Positions 21,623 to 34,598 of a stretch of 64,000 nucleotides of DNA are shown piece after piece. Within the stretch, counting starts at the first letter, position 1, and every line of letters starts with the position of its first letter. The notes below the pieces were generated by a model that saw nothing but the letters and a program-made list of their open reading frames with translations, ran no database searches and had not been told where the DNA came from. A program made the position numbers and the translations under genes. This DNA is from Austropuccinia psidii (Eukaryota > Basidiomycota > Pucciniomycetes > Pucciniales > Sphaerophragmiaceae): positions 62,117,112 to 62,181,111 of the forward strand of contig JALGQZ010000004.1 of assembly GCA_023105745.1 (NCBI GenBank), written 5' to 3'.

Positions 21623-23235
21623 TGTCAAAGGGGCTCTTATGGAAGCAAGAGTGGGCTGGCACTCAGGAAGCAAGAGCTCACTTGGAGGGCTCCAAAGAAT
21701 AAAGAAAATAGAAGAATATATTTCCTTAAGGAAGAATAAAGGTAAAGCCAAATATTCCAAAAAAATAAAAGAAAAGGAAGCCAGTATAATACGAAATCCA
21801 AAGCCAAAGAGGCAACCAAATGAATCCTCAATTCACTGTTTCAACCTTCCAGAAAGAAGAATGGAATTGGTACTGGATATGACCACCAATATCCAATGAC
21901 AGGCAATGAAGAAAAGGTGCAAATGACTGACTTGAGATTATCAGTACTCACTTTAATAAGGTAAAAGAAAATAAGGATAAAAATAAATCCAATATATTAA
22001 TTAACTGGGGAAAAGGTACCCAGGTGATGAAAGGTGGCCAGTACATGTGAAAATCTGAAAGGCTGATTCTGGAAGGTGAGTCACCCGGCTGTATCTTCTG
22101 AATTGGGCCAATACAGTTATGGCCATGTTGAGAATTTAACTGTGGGATTGAATTCCCACAGTGGAATATGAATTGGTCCAATTGGGCCAAGGCCATACAG
22201 CATGCTTGATTATTACCTGTAAGGACGAATTGAGTTGTCCAAGGTATTCTGAGTACTTGATGCCTTGAGAATGATTGAAATGATTGATTACCTCTGAGAA
22301 TTGCCCTTAGAATGGTCCTGATGAGAATTGAAAACCCAACTCCTGCAGGGCCAAGTGGTTGGGGTCCTCAAATGGTCTTCTGGTAGCTGCCAAGGAATTT
22401 CCAGACTGAATAGCTGAAAGGTCCTCCTTCAAAATTGGTGATGGATTTGGGACTTGATTTGGAATCACGTAATTGGGTCCTGAAAGTGTCGTCATCGGAT
22501 TTCTGAGCAAAATCATGCATAATGGTATATTATACCATATATGCACCACTCCTGGTCCTTGAGTACGGAGTGCATTGAAGAAAGGGAATTCTTCCCCTCA
22601 ATTGGAGGGGAATCCTTTCTTTGAGCTGAGCTAGTGGCCTCTGGTAGTTTCCAGAGGCCATGGACTGATTTGAGGCCGTTTTGAGGTTCTTGGCCAATGT
22701 GGGTCCTAAGGTGGTTTTGGCCATTTTGGGTTGATTGGGTTTTGGGGACAAAAGCTGGCTCAGGTGGTCCCACTTGTGGTTTAGGACCTACATGGCTTTG
22801 GGGGCTGATAAACTGCCCCCTTGGCCCCTTTGGGCCCCATTGTAATTGGGTCAAAAGGGGCCTAATAGCCCCAAGGACTGTGGACTGTGGCATACGGCCC
22901 ACAGGCTGTAAAGGCCATGGGGGGCCTAAAAGGCCCACAAAGGCCATTTAGGCCAGAACCCCTTAATATAAAGGGTTGGCCAAAGGGCCCTGGTGGTGGC
23001 TATATGGGCCATAGGCCCCTGAAAGACTGAAAGGACCCCCAAACCCAAAATCAAGGATAATGGCCTGGGGGTTGGTGAGGTGGATAATTGGCCAATGAGG
23101 CCAGTGGAAGGGTGGTATGGCCAAGAGGGTAGAATTGGCCATAAACATATTATATGTCCAATTGACCATAACTTGGGTTCAGGTTGGAATTTCCACAACA
23201 CCCATTGAGGGGGGTGATTATTTGTGGTTGTGACA
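21623..23235 (-). repeat. D1 3' LTR
   Basis: 1613 bp from TGTCAAAGGGG (mutated from TGTCACA) to GGTTGTGACA in plus orientation. It shares the GGGGCTCTTATGG start, the palindrome near 22522 and the GC-rich GGACTGTGG tract near 22870 with the other D LTRs. The frames open inside it are not shared with D3 and are not considered genes. Confidence 0.88.
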
Positions 23236-23247
23236 GTACCCCCCTAT
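23236..23247 (-). other. D1 polypurine tract
   Basis: The minus strand reads ATAGGGGGGTAC directly before the 3' LTR. D2 has the same tract at 58550-58561. The stretch 23248-23919 between this tract and the integrase tail is Lys/Phe-rich noise in all frames and carries no recognisable gene. Confidence 0.7.
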
Positions 23248-23919
23248 ATTGAATGGTGAGCTCCTGAGCACCAAAATAAGGTGCAAGACGGTTGAGGCTG
23301 TTGAGACGGATTGAACATAGGGGTTCCAGAGGTATTGAATGTTGAAAAGAATTTCCAGACTGGTAAAGAGGTTGGCATATGAAATGAGGTTGATTTGGTG
23401 TTCTTTTTATATTTGGCTTTGAATTTTGAAGAATGAGTTGACGTAAAGATTGGAATGAAAGTTATAAAAAAGAAATTTTGAAAAATATAAAGAGAGAAAT
23501 TTGAAGATAAGAAAAAGAGAAAAGAAAAGAAAAAACAAATCTTGAGGGGGATCCCAATCTTTACCACAGATATTGACAGTTGATTTTAAAATTTCCAAGG
23601 ACCTGGAAAGGAAAGATTTCATCCCAGGTGCTCACAGAGTGGCCAAGGTGATGCTTTGAAAAGATTTTAGACCCTTCAGGGAAGTGCACACCAGGAGAGG
23701 AACTTACATTTGATAGTTACCACTCCTGCCAGTGCCATAAATTAAAGAAAATTGATGAAAGAATGGATTGAAAGGTAATGACTTGGAAAAAAAATTAAGA
23801 CAAAGAATGGTCCATTGATCCAAGTGGAAATGGCAATAAATTGGAATTTCATTTTGAAAGCCAGGCAAGAAATCTGTGTCCAAAATTGCAAAGTGCTCAC
23901 AGAGTGGCCAGGGTGATAC

Positions 23920-25552
23920 TTACAACAGAACAAAGTAGAATAGCCCTAAAGGTTCATACCAGGAGTGGGACTTACTTTTGTTAATTCCTCTCCCCACCAT
24001 GCACCATGAGAAATCAAGCTCTTGAAGAATTGGGGCCTGGCTTGTCAGAATATAAAGAATGAAAATCCTAGACAGGTTTAGGGCAATTCTTGAGGTTTTT
24101 GGCTGGTTTCCAAGGGGATCTTTCTGGGTCTTGACTGAAACCTTTCCATTTAGCCAGGTACCATCATTTTCTTCTCTTGAGCTTTGAATCCAGTATTTGA
24201 GATTCTTCCCATTCCTCTTCTTCTTCAATGATGATTGGAGGAGGAGGCTCTTGATTCTGATTAGGTATTTTTGATTTCTTGACTGGCTCAAGGAGGGAAA
24301 TATGGAAGACTGGATGGATGGATTTCCATTGAGATGGAAGCTTGAGGTGGTAGGCATGAGTACTGACTTTCTTCAAGATTGGAAAAGGACCCAACCATCT
24401 TTAAGACAGTTTTTTGGTGGTTCTGGTTGATTCGATGTTTTTGGAAGAACAGAATACCATGTCACCAGGATTGAAAGCAGGTGGACTTGCTCTACTTTTA
24501 TCTTCATACCTCTTCAACCTGTTTATGGCAGCTTCAAGTGTTCTCCTGAAATCTTGATGTACTGATTGGATTTTTGTTGATAACTTTCCAAAATGAGTAT
24601 CTTGAGTAATTTGAACTGAGTCAAATTGTGTATCTCTTCCATAAACAGTGAAAAATGGTGATTATGTTGTTGAAGAGTGATCAGGGCTATTGTAAGCAAA
24701 TTCAGCTAGAGGGAGCCAGGTGTTCCAATCATCTTAATGATAACTGACATAAATCCGGAGGTACTGTTCTAGTATCTGATTTACCCTCTCTGTCTCTCCA
24801 TCAGTTTCTGGATGGTAAGCAGTTGACATATCTCTTGAAATCTTGAGCTTCTGACAAAGATTGGTCCAAAATGAAGAAAAAAAGTGAACCTCTATCACTG
24901 ACAATGCTTGAAGGAAGGCCATGCTTTGAAAGGAGATTCTTGATGAAGAAATGGGCCAAATCCAGTGAAGTGATTGAAGACATTGTTGGAATAAAAACAG
25001 CCATTTTTGAGAACCTGCCCACTATGACCAGAATTGAATCAAAATAATTGGACAGTGGCAGTTGAGTGATAAAGTCCATTGAAAGACAAATTCCAGGACC
25101 CTTTGGAATTGGAAGAGGTTTGAGGAATCCAGTTTCTTGTGATGAATATTCTTGTTTCTTGAACACTGTTGACAGGATGAGACATAATCCTTGATGAATT
25201 GAGTCCTGCCGGACCAGTGCAAATCCTGCTTGACAAGTTTGAGATTCTTCTCTTGGCCAGGATGTGAAGCTATAGGAGAATCATGAGGCTTTTGAAGAAT
25301 TTTGAGTTGAATTATGGGGTCATATGTGACCACCACCCAATCTTTAAATAAGAGAAGTTGGGAAGAGGAATCAAGAGAATAATCTTGGATATATTTACAT
25401 TTAGCCAATTCTTGAAGAATACTTCTGTACTGAGAATCTTGCCATAATGGCTTCTGAATTGAATCAATCAGGTTTGAAAAGGATTCCACCTTGACTCCAA
25501 AATATCTTGAAGGTTGGACCTCATCCTTCTTCATGAGCTGTTGAAAGTTCAT
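23920..25552 (-). pseudogene. D1 integrase with chromodomain-like tail
   Basis: The frame 25022-25552 holds HHCC residues (HDSPIASH...CQQCSRNK). Frame 24801-25166 holds the first two catalytic Asp (MDFITQLP and IVSDRG), and 24734-24922 holds the Glu (DGETERVNQ). The C-terminal frames have FPILKKVSTHAYHLKLP and HPVFHISLLEPV, then an acidic stretch and EEWEESQILDSKLKRRK, the start of a chromodomain. At least four frameshifts or stops break it. The sequence is a typical chromovirus, unlike A, B and E. Confidence 0.86.
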
Positions 25553-25645
25553 TGGGTTCTTTCTGGTGAAATCCTCCCCCCTCTCTGGATAAACATTGTC
25601 CCAACGTGATACAGCATCCAGAAGAGTAGCTATGCCGCCAGGCCG

Positions 25646-25956
25646 CTAAGTGATTGAAAAGTGAAATTCAGAGAGGAATCGAGCCCAGCGGGCCTGACGA
25701 AAAGTAAGGACTTTGGATGACATAAAGTATTGAAGTGAAGAGTGATTGGTGAGAACTTCAAAAGGTGAAGAAAGGGAAAGAAGAAAAGCCTTCCACTTCT
25801 TGAGAGCCCAGACTATGCCAAGGAGTTCCTTGTCATGGATCTCATAGTTGAGCTCTGCTGGAATACGCTTGAAGCTGTTGAATGCAATGGGATGTTTTCC
25901 CAAGGCAGAGGCCTGACTCAGTACAGCACCCAAGGCATAATCCGATGCATCGGTCT
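25646..25956 (-). pseudogene. D1 RNase H
   Basis: The frame 25646-25933 starts at GAVLSQASALGKHPIAF and contains the classic LNYEIHDKELLGIVWALKKWKAFL, FEVLTNHSSLQYF and QARWARFLSEF. The Asp normally found in VXTDHXXL is Asn here (LTNHSSL). It would lie between RT and integrase. It is frame-broken on both sides. Confidence 0.85.
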
Positions 25957-27334
25957 CTACAATGGTGGGTAAAGAAGGATTGGAGTGGTGGTAAAATCCT
26001 CCTTGAATTGATGAAACTGACTGAGAGCTTCCTCATTGAGGGGAAAACAGGAAGCTTTCTTGAGGAAACTGGTGAGTGAACTGATTTTCTTTGAATAATT
26101 CCTGATGAAACAGTGGTAGAAATTGGCAAAGCGGAGGAAGGATTGGAGAGCCTTGAGGACTCTTGGAGGTGGCCAATTGATAATCTGCTGTAATTTTGCT
26201 TTGTCAATCTTGAGGCCTTCAGAAGAAACAATATAACCGTGATATTCTACACTAGAAACATGGAATAGGCACTTGGAGGCCTTAGCAAAAAGGTTATTGG
26301 CTCTGAGTCTTGAAAGAACAGTGGACACATGAGTGACATGTTCTTCCTCAGATTTGGAAAATACCATGATGTCATCCAAGTAAGCCACAACATGAAAATC
26401 AAGAGGATCTTGCAAAATATCTCTGACAGGATTTTGAAAAGAGGCAGGAGCATTGGTGGGCCCAAAAGGCATAACCAAGTACTCATAACTGCCATATTTA
26501 GCTCTGAAAGCTGTCAAATCTTCATCACCCTCCTTGATTCTGAGCAGGTTATATCAATCTTGGAGAAGATAGAACAACTATTCAAGACATTGAGAAGCTG
26601 ATTCATAGGAGGAACAGGATACTTGTTCTTCCTAGTAACAGCATTGAGTTTGCGGTAATCAACACAAAAACGGAGGCCACCATCTTTCTTTTTAACAAAG
26701 AGGACAGGTGCTCCTGTTGAAGAGGAGCTTGGGAAGATGAAACCTTTCTCTACATTCCCTGAAATGTAGGCCCTGAGTGTATATGACTCTTCGTTTGATA
26801 AAGAGTAGATCACTCCAACTGGAGGTAGAGACACCTCCAGCTCAATATGATGATCACATGCATGGTGAGGAGGAAGTTTCTCTGATTTCACGTTGGAGAA
26901 TACATCAAAATAATGGTGATAGACATAAGGAACAACCTTCATCACGGTTTGAACTGCTTCTGGCTCTTCCTCGGCATCCCACAACTCCTCCAGGGACTCA
27001 TGATAAGATGAAGGAGGAAGGTCCTCATTCCCAAAGAAGAGAGGAAGTGAAGATACAGAATTATCTTCTCCAACATCTTGAATCTCTTTGAAGACTTCAT
27101 CTCTAGAGTATAGTAATGACGGATGGGAATTAAAGGAAGGAATATGGACAGAAGATGGAAATGATGGTTTTTGAGAATCACCGACCAGAGCTGCACATGA
27201 TTTGGCACAAGGAAAGTAACTACTCAAAAATTCTGAGGAATCACAATAGTACTTATCATTAACATGAAAGGAGATCATCCCTTGCCTCCAATCAATAGAA
27301 GGATTAAAGTGATTAATAAGGTCAAAGCCCAATA
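25957..27334 (-). pseudogene. D1 reverse transcriptase, C-terminal part of split pol
   Basis: Frame 26514-27332 carries [18 protein letters not shown] (end of protease), [22 protein letters not shown] and [10 protein letters not shown]. The frame 25957-26517 carries YLVMPFGPTNAPASFQ and the YLDD catalytic box (VVAYLDDIMVFSK). One frameshift near 26515 separates them. B2 interrupts the protease part at 27334; the upstream half resumes at 42772. Confidence 0.88.
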
Positions 27335-28736
27335 TGTCAGGATGAAACTATGATAAAGGTGTAAATAGGCTAGTTACAGCTTTAACTATGTTTGTGACAT
27401 GGTAAAAATGGCTAAAAAAGATTTCTAAGAGTTTAAGATGATTTGATTCAAGATTAAAAGGGCTTTACTATATATGATATAGTGGGGGTGAGCGCTGTTG
27501 AAAGGCCTGGGTGCAGCTTTATCTGTTGGGTTACAATAATTAAGATTTAAAATTATACCTGATTATTAACCAAGAGTAAAACTGTTTTTGACAGTTTACT
27601 ATGTAGGTTATTCAAGAGCAGGATGAGGAGACACTTCTGGCTGTGAAAAGCCTCCTTTTTATCCTGAAATGGGGTGGAAAGGGTGCTAGACCTTCCCACA
27701 TAGAGGAAGTGAAGATTTTTCACTCTCTAGTACTGGCTTGTGCTTTCCAAACAGCCTGTACAACCTTTATTGGGCTCAGATGTGGTTTTGAAACCACATC
27801 TGGGCAGTTTTCACCAATACAGGGTGAAACGTTTCATCTGGGGACCTCACAACCTGATTCTAACATGTATGATGCATAGAATGCTGTACAGAAGCTGTAT
27901 GGGACCCCAGTATTGAAGTAAAAACATGCTTCTTTGCCTATTTGACACCTCATATTGATGGTTGTGGGATATTATCCCATGGTAAAGCTGTATTGGTCAG
28001 AATGTGTGATTTTGACCTTGAAACTGCTATAGCTTTTTCAGTTCTTGAGATATCAACCTCAAAACTGAACCAATGTGTAGCCCCGTATGTGTTCTACACA
28101 ATAGTACCTTATTTGATATGGTTATCATTAAATATGGAAAAGTTATGCTATGTACAAGATTTTTGTTTATATGTGTGTTTTAGGCAAAAAGCTGTATTGA
28201 GCTTGTTTGCCCCATAACTTCTGCTGTAGTTGAGATATGGGGAAGTGAATGACACCATCAGATATCCCTGATTGTTCTCTTTCCAAAAGGACCCCACTTC
28301 AAGTATCTCACACTAAACCTGTAGGAGTTAGATGAGAGGTGAATGTTTTGATCACCCTTATTTGGCCTGAAATTGACCATAACTCCAGTAATATTGGTTC
28401 TACCTCAGTTTGGCTGGTACCATTGGATAGCCCTGGCTTAGAGCATTATTTTGAGTACCCATTTGATGTGGTAAGCCTTTCCTTCTAGATTTTAGATGGG
28501 AGGTGAAAATTAAGGTTTATGCTCAGCAACAACTTTGAGCAGGAATAACTTTGTTATTTCTTGTCCTATGGTGATGGGACTTATGTTTTCAGAAAGAGGT
28601 GAGTTTCCTCGTTCGTTTGATACCTTTTGAGCTGATTTGGGTCAGCTCCATGTTTTGGTGGTATCTTGGCTATACCATTGGTTTATGGTATTTTGGCTGT
28701 CATGCTTGTGCTCTGGTTTTGAGTCACAGGCTGACA
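27335..28736 (-). repeat. B2 3' LTR
   Basis: In plus orientation it runs TGTCAGGATGAAAC to CACAGGCTGACA. It contains the B-family hairpin (27777-27802). Compared with the 5' LTR it lacks about 22 bp between two TATTGA repeats near 27912, a short-repeat deletion. Confidence 0.9.
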
Positions 28737-28757
28737 TACTCTCCCTCTAAAAAAGGC
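28737..28757 (-). other. B2 polypurine tract
   Basis: The minus strand reads CTTTTTTAGAGGGAGAGTA next to the 3' LTR. It resembles the tracts of A1 and E1 more than that of D. Confidence 0.7.
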
Positions 28758-28760
28758 TCA

Positions 28761-29583
28761 TCATTGATGAGACTGTTCAGTCCTCCTAGAGGCCCTGAAT
28801 CTCCTTAGATGAATGTTTCCATCTGGTATGGCATCTTCTGCCAACCATTTGTCTTTATCAGCTGTTTGGTGCTTGAATCTGACTAAGTATTGTCTTTGAT
28901 CCTTTCCATTAAGTCTGATCTTCCTGGCCCTGATGATCTTACTCACAGGTCCTGGGGAGTCCTCCACTTCCACTATATCAGGTGGTTTGGGGTTCTTATT
29001 CCTGGAGGGGAATTTATCCTCCTCTATTCGGAAGTATGGTTTGAACAAACTTACTGGGAAGACTGGGTGCTTCCTGGAAAATTCCTCTGTAAGCTTGACT
29101 TCCACTGCATTCTTTCCTATCAGCCTAATGATAGTGAAAGGCCCTACAAATGAGTCCCTCATATTCTTGGGTCCTTTAAGATTATTAAAGTTCAGTGTAG
29201 ACACTAGCACCTGGTCCCCTTCCCCAAAGTCAGGTTCCATGTGTGTCTTGTCCCACCTCTGTTTATTATATTCTTTTGCCTCAGCTATGCATTTGGAAGC
29301 TGTGTCACAAGCCCTCTTCCATGTATCATGGAAGTCTTTGGCTGTGGGGTGGATGGTCAGAAGATTTGTCTTTATGTGATCCACAGGCAACAGGGGATTC
29401 CACCCTTTCTCTACCACTGCAGGTGTTTTTCCTGTGGTAGAGTGCTGACTTGTATTATAAGCCAGTTGGACAGCTGGTAGAAGGGTAACCCAGTCATGGG
29501 TGTATCTTCCATAGTCCTTGTATTCCATGCCATAGGCACAGAACCTTCTAAGGATGTCTTCCATAGTCTGGATCATCCTCTCA
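28761..29583 (-). pseudogene. B2 integrase C-terminal part and chromodomain-like tail
   Basis: A 271-residue open frame. It contains the end of the catalytic core (MIQTMEDILRRFCAYGMEYKD, YTHDWVTLLPAVQLAYNTS), a GPF module (NFNNLKGPKNMRDSFVGPFTII) and HPVFPVSLFKPY. It ends with a chromodomain-like QRQYLVRFKHQTADKDKWL and the basic RRFRASRRTEQSHQ. The catalytic Glu (LAERM) sits exactly at the C3 insertion. This is one of the least damaged frames of the window. Confidence 0.87.
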
Positions 29584-29588
29584 GCGAG

Positions 29589-31510
29589 TGTGAGCCTTGA
29601 GGTATATTTTACATACCCAAATAGGCCACAATTATCTTAAAAAGAAATTTTGAATTATGCAAAACTCATAAGTCATGCATATATCCAAAATTCATCATTT
29701 TCAATTTCAGAAAAGATGAATAACTTTTTATTGAGTAAGTAAATCCATGGATTTAAGACCAGATTTGGATTCTACACAAAAATTCACCTAGGGTAGCTCC
29801 ATAGAGTGAATAAGCTCAATTTAAGTATTTGAGGTGGTAAAATGGAAAATACTTCAATACCACATCATTAATACCACATAAAAGATCCGTGAAAACTTTT
29901 GTTTTTCTTGATTTTTAGCCAAAATAATGGGAAAGTGAGAAATCCCATGTTACATATACACTAAGAATAGTGTTATGCATGTTTTGAGCACTTAATATCA
30001 TGGTATTCTTACATGGACTTTTGGTACACCCATAGTGGATATCTCACTTTAAGCTTAAATTACTATTTTGACGTAAAAATTAGGCAAGGGGGACAAAAGA
30101 CATCAAAGAGAGCCAGGGTACCCAACTTCTGAGGCCTCAGAGGCGTGGATAGCTCCAGAGCATGGATCCATGGCTCATCTTGGCCCAATTGGTAAACTAA
30201 AACTCTTTGGGAACTTGGTTACCAAGTTACACCTACTGTAATCATAAGAAAAATAGCAAATAACCTGCTATTTTGACGTGCCAAGGAGGTAATGAGCTAC
30301 TTAGCCTCCTGTAACCACGTCAATTCTTGATGAATTTCCATGACTAGACCCTAAAAGAGTAATTAAAACCTTTTGGGATCCATATTCATTGATTTACCTC
30401 ATAGCAACCAGCAAAATACTGCTATTTGCAATTCTACGTAGAAATGAGGTAAAAACTTCAAAAATTCATTAAAAATACAATTCTTAATTAATATTTCTGA
30501 AACTTTCAGGACCAATGAAGAACTGTATTATCTATGGTCCAACCAAAAAGGATTATGGTTTTACTAGTAAAATTAAAAGTTTTACTTACAGTCCATTTTT
30601 GACCATTCTACGTGAAACACTGAATCTTCAAAAATTCACAGTAATTATAACCTGTAATGAAATTGGCAATAACATTGATAACTTTGAGAAATCAATGATT
30701 ATTTTAGAATAAAAGAAGATTCACAGATGTTACTCCTTTTATTCTTAACCATATTGGGGTTGGTAGTCACCTAAAAGCATCAATTAAGTAATTATGATAA
30801 TCTTACGTGACAACAGATGATGCAATCATTAATCCAAAAGGGTTTATTGTTTTCTCACTCACTGGTTTTTCAGTTTGCTCCATGGCACGCCTCTGTGAGC
30901 TGTTGTTGACTTAAAAGAAGCCTATTCTTGCTGTTTTTTCCGTATCATCATCTTATCAATTTATTAAATCATTATTACCAACACGTAAGTATTAGTTAAA
31001 GCTATTCTTAAGTGTTTTAAATCTTTCAAAATCATCCAGAAAGACGTGAAATCATAGAATCCAACTATATTTTGTTGTAATACTGTTATAAATCCTTTTG
31101 ATCCCTTAAATCCACAATTCCACGTCAAATTTCTCTACTCTTACCTATCAATAAGTTCTTTGGAGTATTAGTGAGTCATTTATTCTTAATTCTTGAAGTT
31201 TTTCTCTAGTAATAGTTTTCTTCAAGAATTATCTTTATAATTATTCTTGCAAAAGATAATTATATATTAAAATAATTTTATTATTTTAATAAAGAAGTTT
31301 TTATTATTAAATTCTTCTTGTAATTGATTCTTGTAGACAATTACTTGCTCACTGTTAAAATCACTAGTAGTGCTTAACACATGAAAGAAATAATTCTTTA
31401 ATTATTTAATTGTGGCTATAATAATATTTTATTATTATATTTCATAAAAACAGACATAGTACTGTTGATTAATAGTAATATTATCACCAGTTTCATAGTC
31501 ACATCTTACA
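29589..31510 (+). mobile_element. C3: solo C-family LTR
   Basis: A complete 1922-bp LTR from TGTGAGCCTTGAGG to CACATCTTACA, with target-site duplication GCGAG (29584-29588) and GCAAG (31511-31515). Removing it restores the integrase DGLAERM box. The one TSD mismatch is a CpG transition. Its ends match those of A and E LTRs, but the body differs. A TATA-like GAATAAAAG lies near 30708. I see no gene; it is the reference copy for C. Confidence 0.9.
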
Positions 31511-32310
31511 GCAAGGCCATCTGTTTGGGGATGGTAAGCTGTGGAATAAACAAGCTTGGTGCCAAGCATGTCATAAAAGTTGGTCCAAAATTCAGATGTG
31601 AATTTTGGGTCCCTATCACTCATGATGATTTTAGGGACTCCACAGGTAGATATGATGTTATTCCAAAATAGCAGGGCAGTATCCATGGCTGTGTCCTCTT
31701 TGTGGCATGGTAGACACCTCATGCTCTTGCTGAACCTATCAACTATGATCAAGCAGGCATTTCAGTTTTCTTTGCCTCCTGGGACAAGTCCTGTAACCCA
31801 GTCCATGTTGATGGTTTCCCATGGGTGTTTGGGTTCTTCTATATGCTGAAGTAACCCATACTTCTTCCCATGTTTCCTCTTTGCCTTTTGGCATCTTTCA
31901 CAAGTGTTGATGTATTCTCGCAACTCTTGTTCCCACTTGGGCCACCAAGCTGTGCTTGCTACCCTCTCCTTGGTCCTGTCTTCACTCATGTGTCCCATAT
32001 AGGGGCAGTAATGGCATTCCTGAAGGATAAAGGAGATGTGGTCTCTTTCTACCACTGTGAGTGCACTTGTGTGTTTCTCTCTGTGATAGAGCAGGCCATC
32101 TATAAGGAAGAACTTGTTATCCTTATAGGCCCTCAACCAGGGTTTTTCCAGCAGGGATTCCAATTCTGGACTCCTGTACTGTTGTTGAAGGAGTTGTAGT
32201 AGTATGCCACACTGTTTGTGTTTGGCATAAGACTTCAGTACTGCACTAAAAAATTCATTGTGCAGTTCAGAGGAACTTATTCCCAATATGGGAGTTTCTT
32301 TCCCCTCTGA
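31511..32310 (-). pseudogene. B2 integrase N-terminal and core
   Basis: The part at 31762-32310 carries HHCC residues (CHYCPYMGHMSEDRT and INTCERCQKAKRK) and the first Asp (INMDWVTGLVPGG). The frame 31435-31752 carries [21 protein letters not shown] and the second Asp ([15 protein letters not shown]), then [10 protein letters not shown] at the C3 boundary. A single frameshift near 31760 separates them. Confidence 0.86.
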
Positions 32311-32940
32311 ATCAGTGTTTCCACTGTCAAGGGTACCACTTTCTGGTGCCCATTCAGAAAATCTGAAGTTCTTCCTCCTATCCATTTCCATGAAATGGAT
32401 AGGGATTTTGACTGCAACTTCAGGGTCATAAGCTGGATTGCTCTTGACATTATCCAGTGGCCATCTTCTAAGGGCAACTGCATTGGTATGAATTTTACCT
32501 TCTTTGTATATGATGGTCATGTTCCCTCTATACTCCTGGATGGCTATTTGCCATCTCAGCATCTGTCTATTCGTAGTCTTCATGTTCAGTAAAGACTTCA
32601 AGGCTGTGCAATGCGTGTAGACTTCAAAGACGGCACCCTCCAGATAATAATAGAGTTTTTTCTAGAGCCCAGACTAGACATATACACTCAGTCTGGGTGG
32701 CCCCATACCTGGCTTCTGAATCTTTCAGCTTCCTTGAGATGTAGCAAATTACTCCTTCTCTTGGTTCACCATCCACAATTTGTCTTTGGTGAAGGGCTGC
32801 TCCTAGGCCTTGACTGAATGCTGCATCTATATATAACTTGAATGGTAGTTCAAAGTCAGGTAAGATGAGCACAGGTGCATTTGTGAGTTCATATTTGATC
32901 CTCTCATATTCATCCCTCCTTTCCTTGGTTATTTAAAAAA
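32311..32940 (-). pseudogene. B2 RNase H
   Basis: Frame 32624-32872 has [23 protein letters not shown] and [20 protein letters not shown]. Frame 31762-32601 continues with [30 protein letters not shown]. They are separated by a small indel in the LHYYLEG region near 32640. The catalytic Asp and Glu are visible; the third Asp region is mutated (YTHCTALKSL). Confidence 0.82.
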
Positions 32941-33800
32941 CTACATCTTTTGAACATAACTTGTATAAACTACTAGTTATGTGTGCAAAGTTTTTGATGT
33001 GGTTTCTATAGTAGCTAGCAAACCCAAGGAAGGATTGCATCTCTTTGATGCTTTTTGGTACTGGCTTTTGCAGTACTGCTGCTACTTTTTTCTGATTGAT
33101 TGCCAGACTAAGACCTGAGACTTTATGTCATAGAGCTAGTAGCTCTTGTTGGCCAAAATTACACTTTTTTAGTGAAATTTTCAGATTGATGGGTGTACAT
33201 TTACTTAGCACTCTGTCTACATATTGTACATGGTCTTCCCACTTCTCTGAGTATATAATGATATCATCAATATATACTACCATCCAGCCTTCTAATATTT
33301 CTTCTTGAAATATTGCGTCCATCATCCTCGGGTGGGCTGGTGCATTTTTAATGCCAAATGACATCCTGGTATACTCATATATGCCCATATGTCATATTAT
33401 TCTGAGTAATTTCATGGAGTTTGGTTTAACTCCATTCTGGTGGAAGCCTTTCATACAATCGATTTTGGTTATGTATTTGGCTTTTGCCAGTTTATCCAAG
33501 GCATGAGGTATCCTGGGTATAGGGTACCTGTCTGCGTTTGTGTAGTTATTCAGATCTCTGAAGTCTCCACACAGTCTAGACTTGCCATCCTGCCAGGTGA
33601 TTAGGACAGGGGTGGTGATTTCCACTATTTCATTATGTCCAATCTTCCTGATGACATCCATATCCAGTAGTTCATTGATATGTTTCTCAATTTCTTTCCT
33701 GGTTTCCCGGCTTGCTGGATAAGGAGGTCTCCTCAGCATGGGTGGATAAGGCCTTTCCACATCCAGATATAGCTCTATATCATGGCCTTTGATCTTGCCT
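32941..33800 (-). pseudogene. B2 reverse transcriptase
   Basis: RT blocks SRLCGDFRDLNNYTNADRYPIP and ITKIDCMKGFHQN sit at the end of the 33392-34660 frame. A stop in IICHMG follows at 33389-33391. The palm frame 33128-33388 holds YTRMSFGIKNAPAH and the YIDD box (VVYIDDIIIYSEKWEDH). The finger-connection part 32941-33127 is broken by a stop near 33127 and by TAA near 32935. Confidence 0.86.
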
Positions 33801-34598
33801 AATGGTTCTTCACCAATGGCAAATGCTGGTCTGTTTTTTCTCAGCATCTTCAGTAAACTTAGTTTTTGTTTACTGGTGAGGGTAGTGCTAAACTGTCCCT
33901 CTCTGAATTCCTTCAGAAGTTTTTCCAGTGGATCTTGAGAAGATATCTGGTATATATCAAGTGAAAATTTCTTTTCCTTGTTAGTACCAATGGTGATTTG
34001 CCTATTGTTACTGTTGTAAATGTCTATGCCATACATCCTTGGGTAGTCTGTTCCCAGTAAAAACCCTTGGATGTGGGCATCATCAAGCACTACCAACTCT
34101 GGGTTGAGTCTGATATTACCCTTCCTGTGGGGTATAATTATCTCTTTGATAATTGTCCCAATGGAGGTCATCTTCCCTGATGCACTTTTAAAGTTCTTTG
34201 CCTTAGTGGGCAAGAGCTGTTTTTCCCAGTTTGGGAAGTGGGTATCCAGATAGTTTCTGGCCACCATGGAGCAGTGTGCTCCACTATCAATGACCAGTGG
34301 ATGCTGAGCATTGTCAATACAAACAGTCATTTTCGTGGCTGTCCCATGTATATATGCCATTTCTTTGGTTGGTGTAACCAGGAATTTTTGTGCATCTTGT
34401 GTGTGATTGCACAAGTTCTTGTTAGCAGTGTCCTGTGGCATGCCTGCTTCGAACTGTATGTCCTGAATTTCTAGTGGGGTTTCCTCTTGGTATTCCACTA
34501 GAAATTCCTCTCTTGGGTCTTGATCATCATCAGATGGTTCTCTGATGGCATCACCCATGGAGTCTGATTCAGAATCCTCTGTTGGAGATTCTTCCCCT
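33801..34598 (-). pseudogene. B2 aspartic protease
   Basis: It lies in one long frame with the start of RT (33392-34660). The active site is LVIDSGAHCSMVARN, followed by FKSASGKMTSIGTIIKE and GFLLGTDYPRMYGIDI. Upstream is an acidic linker (DSESDSMGDAIREPSDDDQDPREEF). The first residues of the open frame (to 34660) come from E2 and are not part of the gene. The protease itself shows no stop. Confidence 0.84.

Noticed and set aside
22307..23201. Overlapping minus-strand frames in the D1 3' LTR (also 51078-52353 and 58210-58880)
   Set aside because: The frames differ between the three D copies and end at copy-specific indels. They are long only because this part of the LTR is GC-rich with few stops.
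29241..29480. Plus-strand frames opposite integrase
   Set aside because: Antisense shadows of the B2 integrase frame.
30515..30712. 65-codon frame in C3
   Set aside because: Not open at the matching place in C1, and composition is that of surrounding AT-rich LTR.
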